Assembly (NCBI GenBank): GCA_937870585.1
Contig: CALMZE010000160.1
Span: 1-58,935, forward strand
DNA length: 58,935 nucleotides
Origin: an uncultured Sphingomonadales bacterium
GTDB taxonomy: Bacteria; Pseudomonadota; Alphaproteobacteria; Sphingomonadales; Sphingomonadaceae
Reading direction: 5' to 3'
The position numbers and the translations under genes are program-made. The first letter of the stretch is position 1; every line of letters starts with the position of its first letter. Below, one piece after another: positions 41,782 to 50,987 of this stretch. The notes beneath the pieces are model-generated. The model saw nothing but the letters and a program-made list of their open reading frames with translations, searched no databases and was not told the DNA's origin.

Positions 41782-44061
41782 ATGTCCAGTTTCGACTTCG
41801 GTCAATTGTCACCACATGATTTTGAGTTGCTGACCCGCGACCTGCTGCAAGCACGCGACGGCTTCCAATTAGAATCTTTCAAAACTGGACGCGATCAGGG
41901 GATTGATTTTCGGCATGCAAAAGGGTCGTTGAACGTCATCGTTCAGTGTAAGCACTATGTTGGCACAGGCATTGATGGCCTGTTACGCGACCTGAAGAAA
42001 GAGGTGCCAAAGGCACAGCGACTGAAATCCAGTCGCTACATCTTTGCAACGTCGGTACCATTGTCGCCTGCCAACAAGTCGGCAATTATGCATCTTTTTT
42101 CGGGCATGATTCAGAATGGACTCGATGTCATCGGGCAGGACGACTTCAACAACCTGCTCGACCAACACCCCGCTGTTTTAGGGCAGCACTACAAACTCTG
42201 GCTTGGAAGCCGAGCCGTTCTTGATCGCGTCATCCACAACGCTTCCGTTACGCAGAGTGAATTCGACGTGCACAGGGTGCACCGCGATATTGCTCGTTAT
42301 GTGCATAATGCCGCCTATCCCCGTGCCATCGAAATGCTGAATGATAGCCATGTTGCTATCATTTCGGGAGCGCCGGGTGTGGGTAAGACAACGCTGGCGC
42401 GTATGCTACTCTATGCCTTTCTTGAGCAAGGCTACGAGGTGGTGTCGATCCTTACGGATTTTCAGTCAGGTAGAGAACGCTACCAACCTGGCAAAAGGCA
42501 AATCTTCTATTTTGACGATTTTATCGGGGCGACGTTCCTTGGCGAACGGGCATCAACTTTCACCCGTAACGAGGACCGCGCAATTCTCGATTTCATCGAG
42601 ATGGTCCAATCGTCGAAAACGGCGCGGCTCATCATGACCACCCGCGAGCATATCTTGCAGCAAGCCATAGCTGCATCGGAGCGGCTCAAGCACTCCCGCC
42701 TCGTCGACAACAAATGCGTCCTAGAAATCCGCGATTACAGCCAGCGACAAAGGGGCGAAATTCTCTACAATCACATCTATTTCAGCCAACTCCCCGAGGC
42801 CTACCGCACAGAGCTTCTGTCAGATCGCTTCTACATGGAAATCATCAAGCATCAGAAATTTAATCCGCGCCTGATTGAATGGCTTTCTGACTATCAGCGG
42901 GTTAGCGCCACATCAGCGCCGAACTATAAACAGTTTGTCCGCAATCTGCTTTCTGATCCCGCAGATATTTGGCGTCACGCATACCACCACCAAATCAGCG
43001 ATGCGGGCAGAAGCATTTTGCTTGCACTCTATTCCCACGAAGGGAGCTGCCATCCCGCCACCCTCGAAAAGGCATTCTGGGCGCTACACAGGCTGAGAGC
43101 CGAGAAATATGGCTTCAAATCCGATCCAGCAGACTGGCGGCGAGGCCTTTCAGAATTGCATGGTTCTTTTGTCCGACCGGGTGATGCAATTGCTGTTATC
43201 GATCCTTCGGTGCTCGATATGCTCAATGCAGTTTTGCGGGAGGATACTGGTAACGCGCTGGACATTATCGAGGGTGCCACGCGGTTTGAGCAGGCACGAA
43301 GGATTTGGAGGGTTTCCAGACACGCCGCAAATCAGTCCGTGTTTCGCTACTTGTCCGAAGAACGTTATCGACTGGCAGACGCTTTCACCCGTTTGCTGGA
43401 CGCACCCGACCGCAAGCCGTTCGGTTCTGGTGTAGCCTTTTATGACGATAGCCATGCTGAGCGGCTCGCGCTCCTACTGGAACTCGCTACTTCGCTTCAG
43501 CTAGATAGCCTTGCGCCGACAATCAAAAAGCGGATGGCCGCATTGCTGCATGATTGGCAAACTGAGCATTTTGATATCCATCATGGAGTAGCATTGGCAG
43601 ACCGCGTTGCAGATAGTGGATATGTATTTGGCGAGGAGCGACTGGATGTGCGGGATGCCATCCTTGATGCGCTCGGTAAGGAGGCGGCGACAGGGTGTGG
43701 GTCAGACGAACTGCGCGCTATCCTTGACGCTATACCCGAAGACGAATTGACCCCAGCCATGAAAGCCGATCTTACCAAGGGGGCTAACCGATACCGCAGC
43801 TTACGGGAAAGCGAGGAAGTTCGCGGCGCAAAATCCGAGGGCGATTTTGAAGCCCTAACCGAGGACTTGGCCGAAATCGCGCATAGGCTCGGTCTCGATA
43901 TGTCCGCCTCGCTCGAAGCGGTGGAGGAGGCGAAGGTAGAATTTGAAGAACATCAGTCAGCTTATGAAGACTCGAAGTATGACGAATGGAAGGAAACGAG
44001 AAGCTTTGAACGAAGCAACGAGCGCGATTTGGACGACCTTTTTGATTCTTTGCGGCGCTGA
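41782..44061 (+). CDS. Mrr-type nuclease fused to nSTAND NTPase (defence protein)
   Basis: A 759-residue protein. The N-terminal 140 residues are an Mrr-like PD-(D/E)xK nuclease: LSPHDFELLTRDLLQARDGF, then GRDQGID (Asp42) and VIVQCKHY (Gln55-Lys57). A STAND-type NTPase follows, with Walker A GAPGVGKTT (196-204), Walker B IFYFDDF and sensor-like RLIMTTRE. A long helical C-terminal region ends in a charged coiled coil. This matches the restriction-endonuclease-nSTAND3 architecture, related in logic to antiviral STAND proteins: the C-terminal half recognises a phage signal and the nuclease destroys DNA. It is the last gene before the right border of the island. Confidence 0.85.
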   Translation: MSSFDFGQLSPHDFELLTRDLLQARDGFQLESFKTGRDQGIDFRHAKGSLNVIVQCKHYVGTGIDGLLRDLKKEVPKAQRLKSSRYIFATSVPLSPANKSAIMHLFSGMIQNGLDVIGQDDFNNLLDQHPAVLGQHYKLWLGSRAVLDRVIHNASVTQSEFDVHRVHRDIARYVHNAAYPRAIEMLNDSHVAIISGAPGVGKTTLARMLLYAFLEQGYEVVSILTDFQSGRERYQPGKRQIFYFDDFIGATFLGERASTFTRNEDRAILDFIEMVQSSKTARLIMTTREHILQQAIAASERLKHSRLVDNKCVLEIRDYSQRQRGEILYNHIYFSQLPEAYRTELLSDRFYMEIIKHQKFNPRLIEWLSDYQRVSATSAPNYKQFVRNLLSDPADIWRHAYHHQISDAGRSILLALYSHEGSCHPATLEKAFWALHRLRAEKYGFKSDPADWRRGLSELHGSFVRPGDAIAVIDPSVLDMLNAVLREDTGNALDIIEGATRFEQARRIWRVSRHAANQSVFRYLSEERYRLADAFTRLLDAPDRKPFGSGVAFYDDSHAERLALLLELATSLQLDSLAPTIKKRMAALLHDWQTEHFDIHHGVALADRVADSGYVFGEERLDVRDAILDALGKEAATGCGSDELRAILDAIPEDELTPAMKADLTKGANRYRSLRESEEVRGAKSEGDFEALTEDLAEIAHRLGLDMSASLEAVEEAKVEFEEHQSAYEDSKYDEWKETRSFERSNERDLDDLFDSLRR

Positions 44062-44282
44062 ATTTATATCGAGGAATCCGAGAGCTTAGCCCAAATGGCA
44101 GGTGCAGGTTACCTGCAGCAGGCAGGACGAAATGTTCTGACGGGAGCGCAACGCGATTCTGCGCATTTCGCGCCCTCGCGAAACGCAGGCAAATCCCCAA
44201 ATTTTTCTACACAGAACCTAAACAGGCAAAAACAAGCAAAATATCTTGTTATATTTCAAACTCTTGAGAAACTCCCAAGATA
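44062..44282. other. Right end of the island with an arm-type site
   Basis: This 221-bp stretch contains no gene. It holds ACACAGAACCTAAACAGG at 44209-44226, which matches the left-end repeat at 21326-21343 in 17 of 18 bases, and an A+T-rich run next to the tRNA gene. These fit integrase or excisionase binding at the right end of the element. Confidence 0.5.
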
Positions 44283-44299
44283 TGGAGCGGGTGAAGGGA
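44283..44299. other. Right attachment site of the island
   Basis: TGGAGCGGGTGAAGGGA, identical to 21261-21277. It corresponds to the CCA, acceptor strand and part of the T-arm of the tRNA-Gly gene. Confidence 0.88.
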
Positions 44300-44356
44300 A
44301 TCGAACCCTCGTCGTAAGCTTGGAAGGCTTCTGCTCTACCATTGAGCTACACCCGC
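44283..44356 (-). tRNA. tRNA-Gly (TCC), island integration target
   Basis: Reading the minus strand gives GCGGGTGTAGCTCAATGG at the 5' end, an anticodon loop with TCC, a GGTTCGATTCC T-loop and an acceptor end CACCCGC plus T and an encoded CCA. The gene is intact. Its last 17 bases (44283-44299) are the right attachment site, so the island rebuilt the tRNA end on insertion. Confidence 0.95.
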
Positions 44357-44417
44357 CCTGCTCCGGGCGTGGACGCCTATGGCGCAGGCGGTGCGTTTGG
44401 GCAAGTCCCCTTATCCC

Positions 44418-44927
44418 TCAGCCCAGAATCTTCGCGCCCATGATCCAGATGAAAGACAGCGCCGTCACCGCGCCGCCCGCCATCGTCAGCCGCGCTGCAT
44501 TTCGGATGGCCGCCAATTGATGATCCACCGAAACGCACCACGCGGCGAGCATCCGCTGGATCACCAGCTTGGGGTCTTCCTCAGCGCCATCCAGACGGAA
44601 TTCCTCACCGATCAGGATGCCCCGGACGCACACCCAGCCGGACCAGACCAGAAGCAGCACAGCGATGCTCACCAGCATCACTTCAAAGGGTTGGGTCGGC
44701 GCATCCAGGCTGAGCGGTGCGCCGGGCGAGGCGGAGATGGGGTTGACGGCGGTCGTCAGCAGCAGCGCGTCAGCTGCGAGCAATGCGCCGAGCCGCACGC
44801 TCAAATCCAGATCCTTGGATTGCAGCAACGTCAGATCATCAATGAAACCGGCGGAATCGGAGCATTGCCGCGCCTTCTGAAAGGCGCGCAGCAGGGACCG
44901 GGTGGAGTGGATGGGTTTCGCGCTCAT
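44418..44927 (-). CDS. Inner-membrane protein of unknown function
   Basis: A 169-residue protein with about three hydrophobic helices (LGALLAADALLLTTAV, VMLVSIAVLLLVWSGWVCV and LTMAGGAVTALSFIWIMGA). Its N-terminus is helical and soluble (HSTRSLLRAFQKARQCSDSA). ATG 44927 follows GCAGGGG. It shares a minus-strand run with the PilZ gene (45 nt gap). No firm family call is possible; the layout loosely recalls small membrane effector families, but no signature supports that. Confidence 0.6.
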   Translation of the reverse strand: MSAKPIHSTRSLLRAFQKARQCSDSAGFIDDLTLLQSKDLDLSVRLGALLAADALLLTTAVNPISASPGAPLSLDAPTQPFEVMLVSIAVLLLVWSGWVCVRGILIGEEFRLDGAEEDPKLVIQRMLAAWCVSVDHQLAAIRNAARLTMAGGAVTALSFIWIMGAKILG

Positions 44928-44972
44928 CCCCTGCTTCTGGCACAGCGCACAGCGCCCTGCCAAGCGGGCAAA

Positions 44973-45278
44973 TCAGAACTTGGTGCGGATGTGATCGAAG
45001 GTGGCGGGGTGCAGCTTGTTGACGAACTGGCAACCCAGGATGAACCGGTCTCGCCGGACAACGACGGTTTCGATACTCTGCATCCCCGGAATCTGAATCC
45101 AGATGCGCGATCCCGGATTGACCGTGAACAGCGCCTCGCAGCGGCAGCCGGAGAGCGACAGATCAAACACGGTAATATCATATTTACGACCGCCGGATTC
45201 GCGCAGCGAAGCTGTCATGCGCAGGGGAACCCGCTCATGCTGGCGTTTCTGTCCGATCACTGGTTCCATATATGACAT
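44973..45278 (-). CDS. PilZ-domain protein
   Basis: A 101-residue single-domain protein. The c-di-GMP-binding signature is visible as QKRQHERVPLR (RxxxR-type) near the N-terminus and FDLSLSGCRCEA (D/NxSxxG) about 25 residues later, followed by the beta-barrel strands GSRIWIQIPG and RFILGCQFVN. It probably senses cyclic di-GMP and acts on an unknown partner. Confidence 0.85.
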   Translation of the reverse strand: MSYMEPVIGQKRQHERVPLRMTASLRESGGRKYDITVFDLSLSGCRCEALFTVNPGSRIWIQIPGMQSIETVVVRRDRFILGCQFVNKLHPATFDHIRTKF

Positions 45279-45366
45279 CGTGCAAAGACTGACTCGGTTG
45301 CTCTTGCACTGTGATGAAGGCGATCGGTAAAATTCAGGTTAACTGTCGAGAATTAGGCGTGATTTT

Positions 45367-45711
45367 TCAAAGGATTTCGTGAACCTTGTCTTGCGGACGA
45401 CACAGGCGCACGCCCTTTTCGGTCTCCACCAGCGGACGCTCGATAAGTGCAGGATCCTTGGCCATGGCATCGAGAATGGCCTCATCGCTGGCGCAGGTCA
45501 GGCCCAGTTCCTCCGCCTGCGTGCCGCGGATGCGCAGCCCTTCGCGCGGGGACAGGCCCGCTTTCTCATAGAGGCGCACCAACTCGCCCCGGGCTGGCGG
45601 CGACTTCAGATATTCGACCACAGTCAGGTCCACACCCGGCGTTTCGCGCAGAATATCCATGGTTTTGCGCGATGTGCCGCAATTGGGATTGTGCCAGATG
45701 GTTGCCTTCAT
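45367..45711 (-). CDS. arsC: Arsenate reductase, glutaredoxin-dependent ArsC family
   Basis: A 114-residue protein with the ArsC active site NPNCGTSRKT (Cys11), and EYLKSPPARGEL and DPALIERPLVETEKG with the conserved Arg. It would reduce arsenate to arsenite using glutathione and glutaredoxin. No ars regulator or pump is adjacent, so it may instead be a related Spx/ArsC-type housekeeping reductase. Confidence 0.88.
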   Translation of the reverse strand: MKATIWHNPNCGTSRKTMDILRETPGVDLTVVEYLKSPPARGELVRLYEKAGLSPREGLRIRGTQAEELGLTCASDEAILDAMAKDPALIERPLVETEKGVRLCRPQDKVHEIL

Positions 45712-45826
45712 CGCCTTGTCCTTCTCATTTCGCTTTCTCTTGCCCTAGCGGAAAGGACGGCGCAGGAACAAGGGGGCGCAAATCCCCCCTCGCCTTCGCG
45801 CGCCCGCGCGGCTAAGGCGCTTAACC

Positions 45827-47077
45827 ATGTTCCTGTCTGCCCATGAGCGCATGATTGCCAAGCGCTACCTTCTGCCCGGAAAGGGCGAAGCGTTCATCTT
45901 TCTGGTTGCGGCGTTCAGCCTTGTGGCCGTGGCGCTGGGCGTGGCGGGGCTGATCGTCGTCCTCTCCATCACCAATGGCTTCCGCGCGGAGCTGTTTGAC
46001 AAGATTGTCGGGCTGAACGGGCACGCCGTTGTGCAGGGCTATGATGGCAAGCTGCCAGACTGGAAGCAGGTGCTGGCGCAGGTCAAGAAAACGCCGGGTG
46101 TGACAGACGCAACGCCACTGATCGAGCAGCCGCAAATGGCAAGCTATGGCGGGCGCGTGGCAGGCATATTGGTGCGCGGCATGACCGTGCCGGATATCAT
46201 GGCCCCCGGCACGTTGGATACCAAGGTTCTGGTCGGCAATTTGAAGGAGCTGGTCCCGGGCAGCAGCAATGTCGCCATAGGATCGCGGCTCGCCACCTCG
46301 CTTTGCGCGCAGGTGGGGGGGGATATCAGCATCATCAATCCGGAGGGGCAATCGACACCGTTTGGCGCTGTTCCCCGCATCGTCAGCTACCGCGTCGCTG
46401 CCATCTTCGAAATTGGCATCTATGATTATGACAAATCCTTTGTCGTGATGCCGATGGAAGACGCACAAACGCTGCTGCTGATGGGCGATACGGTGGGCAT
46501 GGTGGAGGTGCAGACCAGCGATCCAGACGCCATCGCAACCATCATGCAGCCCATCGCCAAGGCCTGGGAAGGTAAGGCGGTCGTGTCTGACTGGCGCAGC
46601 ATGAATGCCGAGTTGTTCGAAGCGCTCGCAGTGGATCGTGTCGTGAGCTTTTTCGTCGTTTCGCTGATCACGCTCGTCGCCATCGTCAACATCCTCTCCT
46701 CGCTGATCATGCTGGTGCGCTCCAAGACGCGCGATATTGCAATCATCCGCACCATGGGGGCGACGCGCAGCAGCATTGTGCGCATCTTCATGACCGTGGG
46801 CACCAGTGTGGGGATGCTGGGCATTGCAGCGGGCGCGCTCCTCGCCTTCATCATCCTGTTCTTCAGGCAAGGCATTGTGAACGGCATCCAGTTTGTCACT
46901 GGCCAGCAAATCTGGGATCCTTCGATCCGCTTCCTCACGGAATTGCCCGCCAAGACCAATCCGCTGGAGGTCGCCGCCGTGCTGGCGCTCGCCACCGGGC
47001 TGACAATCCTTGCTACGCTTTACCCCGCCTATCGCGCCGCCAATACCGATCCGGTGGAAGTGCTGCGTTATGAATGA
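45827..47077 (+). CDS. lolE: Lipoprotein-releasing ABC transporter permease LolC/LolE
   Basis: A 416-residue inner-membrane permease of the Lol system, which extracts outer-membrane lipoproteins for LolA. A first helix ([20 protein letters not shown]), a large periplasmic domain (about 45-265) and a FtsX-type domain with three helices ([50 protein letters not shown]) are visible. It ends in the conserved PVEVLRYE. Only one permease gene is present, as is common outside Gammaproteobacteria, so LolC or LolF are equally valid names. It overlaps lolD by 8 nt. Confidence 0.92.
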   Translation: MFLSAHERMIAKRYLLPGKGEAFIFLVAAFSLVAVALGVAGLIVVLSITNGFRAELFDKIVGLNGHAVVQGYDGKLPDWKQVLAQVKKTPGVTDATPLIEQPQMASYGGRVAGILVRGMTVPDIMAPGTLDTKVLVGNLKELVPGSSNVAIGSRLATSLCAQVGGDISIINPEGQSTPFGAVPRIVSYRVAAIFEIGIYDYDKSFVVMPMEDAQTLLLMGDTVGMVEVQTSDPDAIATIMQPIAKAWEGKAVVSDWRSMNAELFEALAVDRVVSFFVVSLITLVAIVNILSSLIMLVRSKTRDIAIIRTMGATRSSIVRIFMTVGTSVGMLGIAAGALLAFIILFFRQGIVNGIQFVTGQQIWDPSIRFLTELPAKTNPLEVAAVLALATGLTILATLYPAYRAANTDPVEVLRYE

Positions 47078-47759
47078 TCAGGGCGTCTCGATCCGTGGGC
47101 TCAAACGCAGCTTCACGCAGGGCGAAACCGAAATCGCGGTTCTGCGCGGCGTTGATCTGGATATCCGCCCGGGAGAGCTGGTGGCACTGCTCGGCCCCTC
47201 GGGCTCCGGCAAATCGACGCTGCTGCAAGCCGTTGGCCTGCTGGAAGGCGGCTTTGAAGGCTCGATCCGCATTGCGGGTGAAGAGGCGGCACAGCTGGAC
47301 GATGAGGGCCGCACAAGGCTGCGGCGCGACGTGCTGGGTTTCGTCTACCAGTTCCACCACCTGCTGCCCGATTTCACGGCGCTGGAGAATGTGGTGCTGC
47401 CTCAACTGATCAAGGGCCATTTGCCTGAGGAAGCAGACCGCATCGGCACAGCGATGCTCGATGCGCTTGGGCTGGCGGAGCGGCTGCATCACAAGCCCAA
47501 TCAGCTTTCCGGCGGGGAGCAGCAGCGCGTGGCCGTCGCCCGCGCGCTCGCCACGCGGCCCAAGCTGGTGCTGGCGGATGAACCGACCGGCAATCTGGAT
47601 GAAGCCACGTCAGACGTGGTTCTGGCGGCGTTCCTGCAACTGGTGAAGGGGCTGGGGAGCAGCGCGCTGATCGCCACGCACAATGAACGCATCGCCGCCC
47701 GGATGGACCGGGTCGTTCGCCTGAAAGATGGCGTGCTCTACGCGGTGCAGAAAGCCTGA
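47070..47759 (+). CDS. lolD: Lipoprotein-releasing ABC transporter ATP-binding protein LolD
   Basis: A 229-residue ATPase with Walker [15 protein letters not shown], the signature [15 protein letters not shown], Walker [13 protein letters not shown] and the H-loop IATHNE. The Q-loop region [20 protein letters not shown] is typical of LolD. ATG 47070 overlaps the permease stop (ATGAATGA), so the subunits are translationally coupled. Confidence 0.95.
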   Translation: MNDQGVSIRGLKRSFTQGETEIAVLRGVDLDIRPGELVALLGPSGSGKSTLLQAVGLLEGGFEGSIRIAGEEAAQLDDEGRTRLRRDVLGFVYQFHHLLPDFTALENVVLPQLIKGHLPEEADRIGTAMLDALGLAERLHHKPNQLSGGEQQRVAVARALATRPKLVLADEPTGNLDEATSDVVLAAFLQLVKGLGSSALIATHNERIAARMDRVVRLKDGVLYAVQKA

Positions 47760-47775
47760 AACCGAAGGGGTTCGG

Positions 47776-47795
47776 CGGCGGGGTCAGCCCCGCCG
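47776..47795. terminator. Strong GC hairpin between convergent genes
   Basis: CGGCGGGG (47776-47783) pairs perfectly with CCCCGCCG (47788-47795) across a TCAG loop. It lies between the lolD stop and the TonB-receptor stop. There is no long T-tract, so it may be a bidirectional barrier, not a classic terminator. Confidence 0.6.
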
Positions 47796-47823
47796 CAACG
47801 GAGCCGCCCCGCCGCTCCCCCTC

Positions 47824-50217
47824 CTAAAACTTGGTGCCGAACTTAATGCCAATCAGGCGCGGGCGGATGACATTGTCATAAACGACGCCACCCGAAGCTG
47901 TGTCGCCATCAGCATCGCCGCAGACCGATTCATTGCACTGAACCGAACTGTTGTTCACGCCCCGGCTGTCGAACAGGTTCGTTGCGAACAGCTCTGCCGT
48001 CCAGTTGCCCTTCTCGATGCCAAAGCTGAAGTCGACCGTGGTGTAGCTCTTGAAATCGCCAATAATCGCGTTCTCGAAAGGACGCAGATCCTTGCGGCGC
48101 TTGCCAATATGGTTGGCCGTGAACTGGACATGCGCATCCATCGAACCCATCAACGGGAATTCGTAACGGGCAACAGCATTGCCCTTGAACTTGGACGTAA
48201 CTGGCAGCCGCGTGCCGATTGGCGCAAGGGTGACATTCCCCACGGGCGTTGCACAGGTTTTCGACGTGGTGATGGTCTCGCAGAACGGGAAGGTCAGCTT
48301 CGCATCATTATAGCTCACACCGGTGTTCAGCGTCAGCCCACCCATGCGATAGCCCAGATCGGCTTCGATACCGCGAATACGCGCATTACCCGCATTCTGG
48401 ATCTGCGTCAGGCCGTTGGCGCCGAGCAACGAGACCTGAATGTCGCGCCAGTTTTCCTGATAGATCGCACCATTGAACCGGAACCCGCCAAAGGTGGACT
48501 TCCAGCCGAATTCATAATTGTCGAGCTCATCGGGACCATAAGGCGGCAGCGAGCCACGCCGGTTGATACCGCCGGGGCGGAAACCGCGCGAGAATGTTGC
48601 ATAGACCAACACATCATCGTTGATCTTGTAGGTGAGGTTGACCTTGGGAATGAAGCCATTGTCCTTGGTCCGCTTCGGCTGGACGCTGCCGCCCACCACA
48701 GTGCCCAGATTGGTGCAGGGCGATCCCTTGACAATCGTCGGGCCAAGGCAAGCATAATCCGGGTTTCCGCTGAAACCGGGATTGTTATAGCCAAAGAAGC
48801 CCACCAGCGAATTGTTATACTTGTAGTAACGGCCACCGGCCGTGAGCGTCAGCTGATCGGTAAAGTCGAAGGCGACCTCGCCGAACACGGCAAAGTCACG
48901 ATCAACGCGCTGCTGCTTAGTCAGCCAGATGTTGCTCGTCGTGCCCGGAACCTTGATCCCCGACGCGAGGCCGTCAATAATGTAATTCTGCTCGATATTG
49001 TGCGATTGCCGCTGATGGAAGAGGCCTGCGATCAAGCGCAGCGACTTGTCAGAGGGAGAGGATAAACGCAGTTCGCCAAAGCGGCGCTTGTAGCGATCAA
49101 TGCCCTGAATATATTGGTTCGGATTAACCGTATTGCCTGCATTATCAACGAAATAGGCCCCATAGCCAGAGATCGCGTCATAGAAATAGGCATAGTCGGA
49201 ATAGTCTGATTCCGTCTCCGTCTTGCGGCCCATATGACCGCCCGTCAGCGTCAGATCCCAGTTGCCGATCTTGCCTTCAACCGTCAGAGCCGCCTGATAC
49301 CATTTGTCGCGCGACAGTTCGGGATTATACTGAACGGTCTGAAGCGGGCGGGTCACAGCGCTGCTCCGTTCCTGCGAGAAGCTGCCATCGGCATTCTGGA
49401 CCTGCCCCATCACAGTGGGGGTGATCGTCCAGTCATCATTGAGGTCGATGCCCAGCGCCAACCGGCCGCCATAAGTGTCGACGCTGTTATAATTTTTTTC
49501 AACAAGGCTGGCATTGTTCTGGGTGATGCCAGACGTCGGGTAGGTGCGGCTGCCTGCGATATTATCGATATAGCCGCCATCGTGCCGATACCAACCCACC
49601 ACGCGCACCGCAGCGGCGTCAGAGAGCGGTGCGTTGATGTAGCCCTCCAGAACGCCACCAACGTCGCCATGAGCTACGCTGTTCAGCTCTGCGCCGACTG
49701 CACCGGAAAACTCGGATGCGTCAGGCTTGTTGGTGACGATCTTGATCGTGCCCGCCATGGAGGAGGCACCATAGAGCGTGCCTTGCGGTCCAGCGAGCGC
49801 TTCCACCCGCGCAATGTCAAAGGCATGAATGTCGAGTGCACCCTGGATCGTGGTGATCGGCATTTCATCAAGATAGGTGCCCACAGTGGGGAGCGACGCC
49901 GAATGGTTGGCATTTTCACCCGATGCCACGCCGCGGAAATAGACTTGGCTGAAACCCGGGCCAGATGTCTGGATCGTCACAGAAGGCAGGAACTTCACGA
50001 AATCCTGCATTTCGTTCACTTGCAGCTGATCGAGCTTTTCCGTGCCGATCGCCTGAATGCTCATCGGGACTTTCTGAAGGCTTTCGGAGCGCTTCTGCGC
50101 CGTCACGATGATTTCGCCGGTATCCTCTTCGTCAGCTGCCCCCTGCGCCAAAGCCGGACTGGAGACCAGCAAGGTGGTGGAAAGAAGAGCAAGGCGGACC
50201 GAGTGACGCGTAAGCAA
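47824..50217 (-). CDS. TonB-dependent receptor
   Basis: A 797-residue outer-membrane receptor starting at TTG 50217. It has a signal peptide ending SSPALAQG, a TonB-box-like GEIIVTAQKR, a plug (about 50-160) with VPMSIQAIGTEKLDQLQVNE and VEALAGPQGTLYGASSMAG, and a barrel ending LIGIKFGTKF. The IIVTAQKR/GPQGTLYG pattern is that of the large sphingomonad receptor group, whose substrates range from siderophores to plant and aromatic compounds. No transport or enzyme gene beside it indicates the ligand. Confidence 0.9.
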   Translation of the reverse strand: MLTRHSVRLALLSTTLLVSSPALAQGAADEEDTGEIIVTAQKRSESLQKVPMSIQAIGTEKLDQLQVNEMQDFVKFLPSVTIQTSGPGFSQVYFRGVASGENANHSASLPTVGTYLDEMPITTIQGALDIHAFDIARVEALAGPQGTLYGASSMAGTIKIVTNKPDASEFSGAVGAELNSVAHGDVGGVLEGYINAPLSDAAAVRVVGWYRHDGGYIDNIAGSRTYPTSGITQNNASLVEKNYNSVDTYGGRLALGIDLNDDWTITPTVMGQVQNADGSFSQERSSAVTRPLQTVQYNPELSRDKWYQAALTVEGKIGNWDLTLTGGHMGRKTETESDYSDYAYFYDAISGYGAYFVDNAGNTVNPNQYIQGIDRYKRRFGELRLSSPSDKSLRLIAGLFHQRQSHNIEQNYIIDGLASGIKVPGTTSNIWLTKQQRVDRDFAVFGEVAFDFTDQLTLTAGGRYYKYNNSLVGFFGYNNPGFSGNPDYACLGPTIVKGSPCTNLGTVVGGSVQPKRTKDNGFIPKVNLTYKINDDVLVYATFSRGFRPGGINRRGSLPPYGPDELDNYEFGWKSTFGGFRFNGAIYQENWRDIQVSLLGANGLTQIQNAGNARIRGIEADLGYRMGGLTLNTGVSYNDAKLTFPFCETITTSKTCATPVGNVTLAPIGTRLPVTSKFKGNAVARYEFPLMGSMDAHVQFTANHIGKRRKDLRPFENAIIGDFKSYTTVDFSFGIEKGNWTAELFATNLFDSRGVNNSSVQCNESVCGDADGDTASGGVVYDNVIRPRLIGIKFGTKF

Positions 50218-50282
50218 GTGCAGAATCCCTGTCTATTATGGTTTCGTGACAGTTCGTCTGGCGCGCGTCTCCCCAAACGTCA

Positions 50283-50361
50283 ATCGCGCCGGAGTTGCCC
50301 CCGGCGCGATTTCCGTTTCGCTATTGCAGCAATGCAACAATCCTACTGAAACAGTAGGATT
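50283..50361 (-). terminator. Tandem hairpins downstream of rplI
   Basis: Two perfect hairpins follow the rplI stop on the minus strand. AATCCTAC/GTAGGATT spans 50339-50361 with a 7-base loop, and ATCGCGCCGG/CCGGCGCGAT spans 50283-50310 with an 8-base loop. They probably end the rpsF-rpsR-rplI transcript before the receptor promoter. Neither has a long T-tract. Confidence 0.6.
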
Positions 50362-50368
50362 AAACAGC

Positions 50369-50974
50369 TCAGGCTGCGTCGCCTTCTGCTGCCGGGGCCG
50401 AAGCCTCGCCTGCATCATCCTGAAGGCCGGGTTCGGCATTCGGATCATAATCTTCGGTGAAGCCGGCCACGTCCTTTTCGAACATGGAGGCCATCACGTC
50501 GACGCCCTGGCTTTGCAGATCAGCTTCTTCCGGCGAGCGGGCCACGTTCACCTTGACGGTGACGGAGACTTCCGCGTGCAGAACAACCTTCACGTCATAG
50601 ACGCCGATCGACTTGATCGGGCGATCCAGAACGATCTGCTGCTTGGTCACCTTCTTGCCTTCGGCTTCCAGCGCGTCGGCAATGTCACGGACCGAAACCG
50701 AACCATAAAGCTGGCCAGTGTTGGATGCCTGACGGATCAGCGTGACGGACGCGCCGTCAATATCGCCCGAAGCCTTCTTGGCGTCTTCACGCTTCGTGTC
50801 GTTCTCGGCGACGATGCGGGCCTTGTTGGCTTCGAAAACCTTGCGGTTGGCTTCGTTGGCGCGGAGCGCCTTGTTGCGCGGCAACAGGAAGTTGCGGGCG
50901 AAACCATCCTTCACGGTGACGACATCACCGATCTGGCCCAGCTTCTCGACGCGTTCGAGCAGGATAACTTGCAT
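50369..50974 (-). CDS. rplI: Ribosomal protein bL9
   Basis: A 201-residue L9. The N-terminal RNA-binding domain is MQVILLERVEKLGQIGDVVT VKDGFARNFLLPRNKAL in continuous order, followed by the connecting helix and the C-terminal domain. The last 50 residues form an acidic, Ala-rich extension beyond the usual ~150 residues, common in alphaproteobacteria. Third gene of the rpsF-rpsR-rplI operon. Confidence 0.96.
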   Translation of the reverse strand: MQVILLERVEKLGQIGDVVTVKDGFARNFLLPRNKALRANEANRKVFEANKARIVAENDTKREDAKKASGDIDGASVTLIRQASNTGQLYGSVSVRDIADALEAEGKKVTKQQIVLDRPIKSIGVYDVKVVLHAEVSVTVKVNVARSPEEADLQSQGVDVMASMFEKDVAGFTEDYDPNAEPGLQDDAGEASAPAAEGDAA

Positions 50975-50987
50975 GTCTTCGCGCTCC

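Larger units (their letters stand above)
21261..44299. mobile_element. 23-kb genomic island at the tRNA-Gly(TCC) 3' end
   Basis: A 17-bp direct repeat, TGGAGCGGGTGAAGGGA, bounds the region at 21261-21277 and 44283-44299. The right copy is the 3' end of an intact tRNA-Gly gene. A tyrosine integrase lies just inside the left border. Cargo comprises methyltransferases, a second recombinase, a relaxase and coupling ATPase, ardA and defence-type NTPases. No type IV secretion channel genes are present, so this fits an integrative mobilisable element, not a self-transmissible one. Several genes have markedly lower G+C than the host. Confidence 0.88.

Noticed and set aside
21261-44299. Prophage interpretation of the island
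   Set aside because: An integrase is present, but no capsid, tail, terminase, portal or lysis genes; relaxase, coupling ATPase and ardA point to a mobilisable element.
44418-44927. Pycsar/CBASS-type membrane effector
   Set aside because: The helix layout is loosely similar, but no nucleotide cyclase is adjacent, no signature is visible, and the gene lies outside the island.
45821-46909. A 362-codon minus-strand frame opposite lolE
   Set aside because: His/Asp-rich antisense of a clear permease gene with no independent support.
47728-49065. A 445-codon plus-strand frame opposite the TonB-dependent receptor
   Set aside because: The receptor on the minus strand has plug, barrel and TonB-box signatures; the opposite frame has none.
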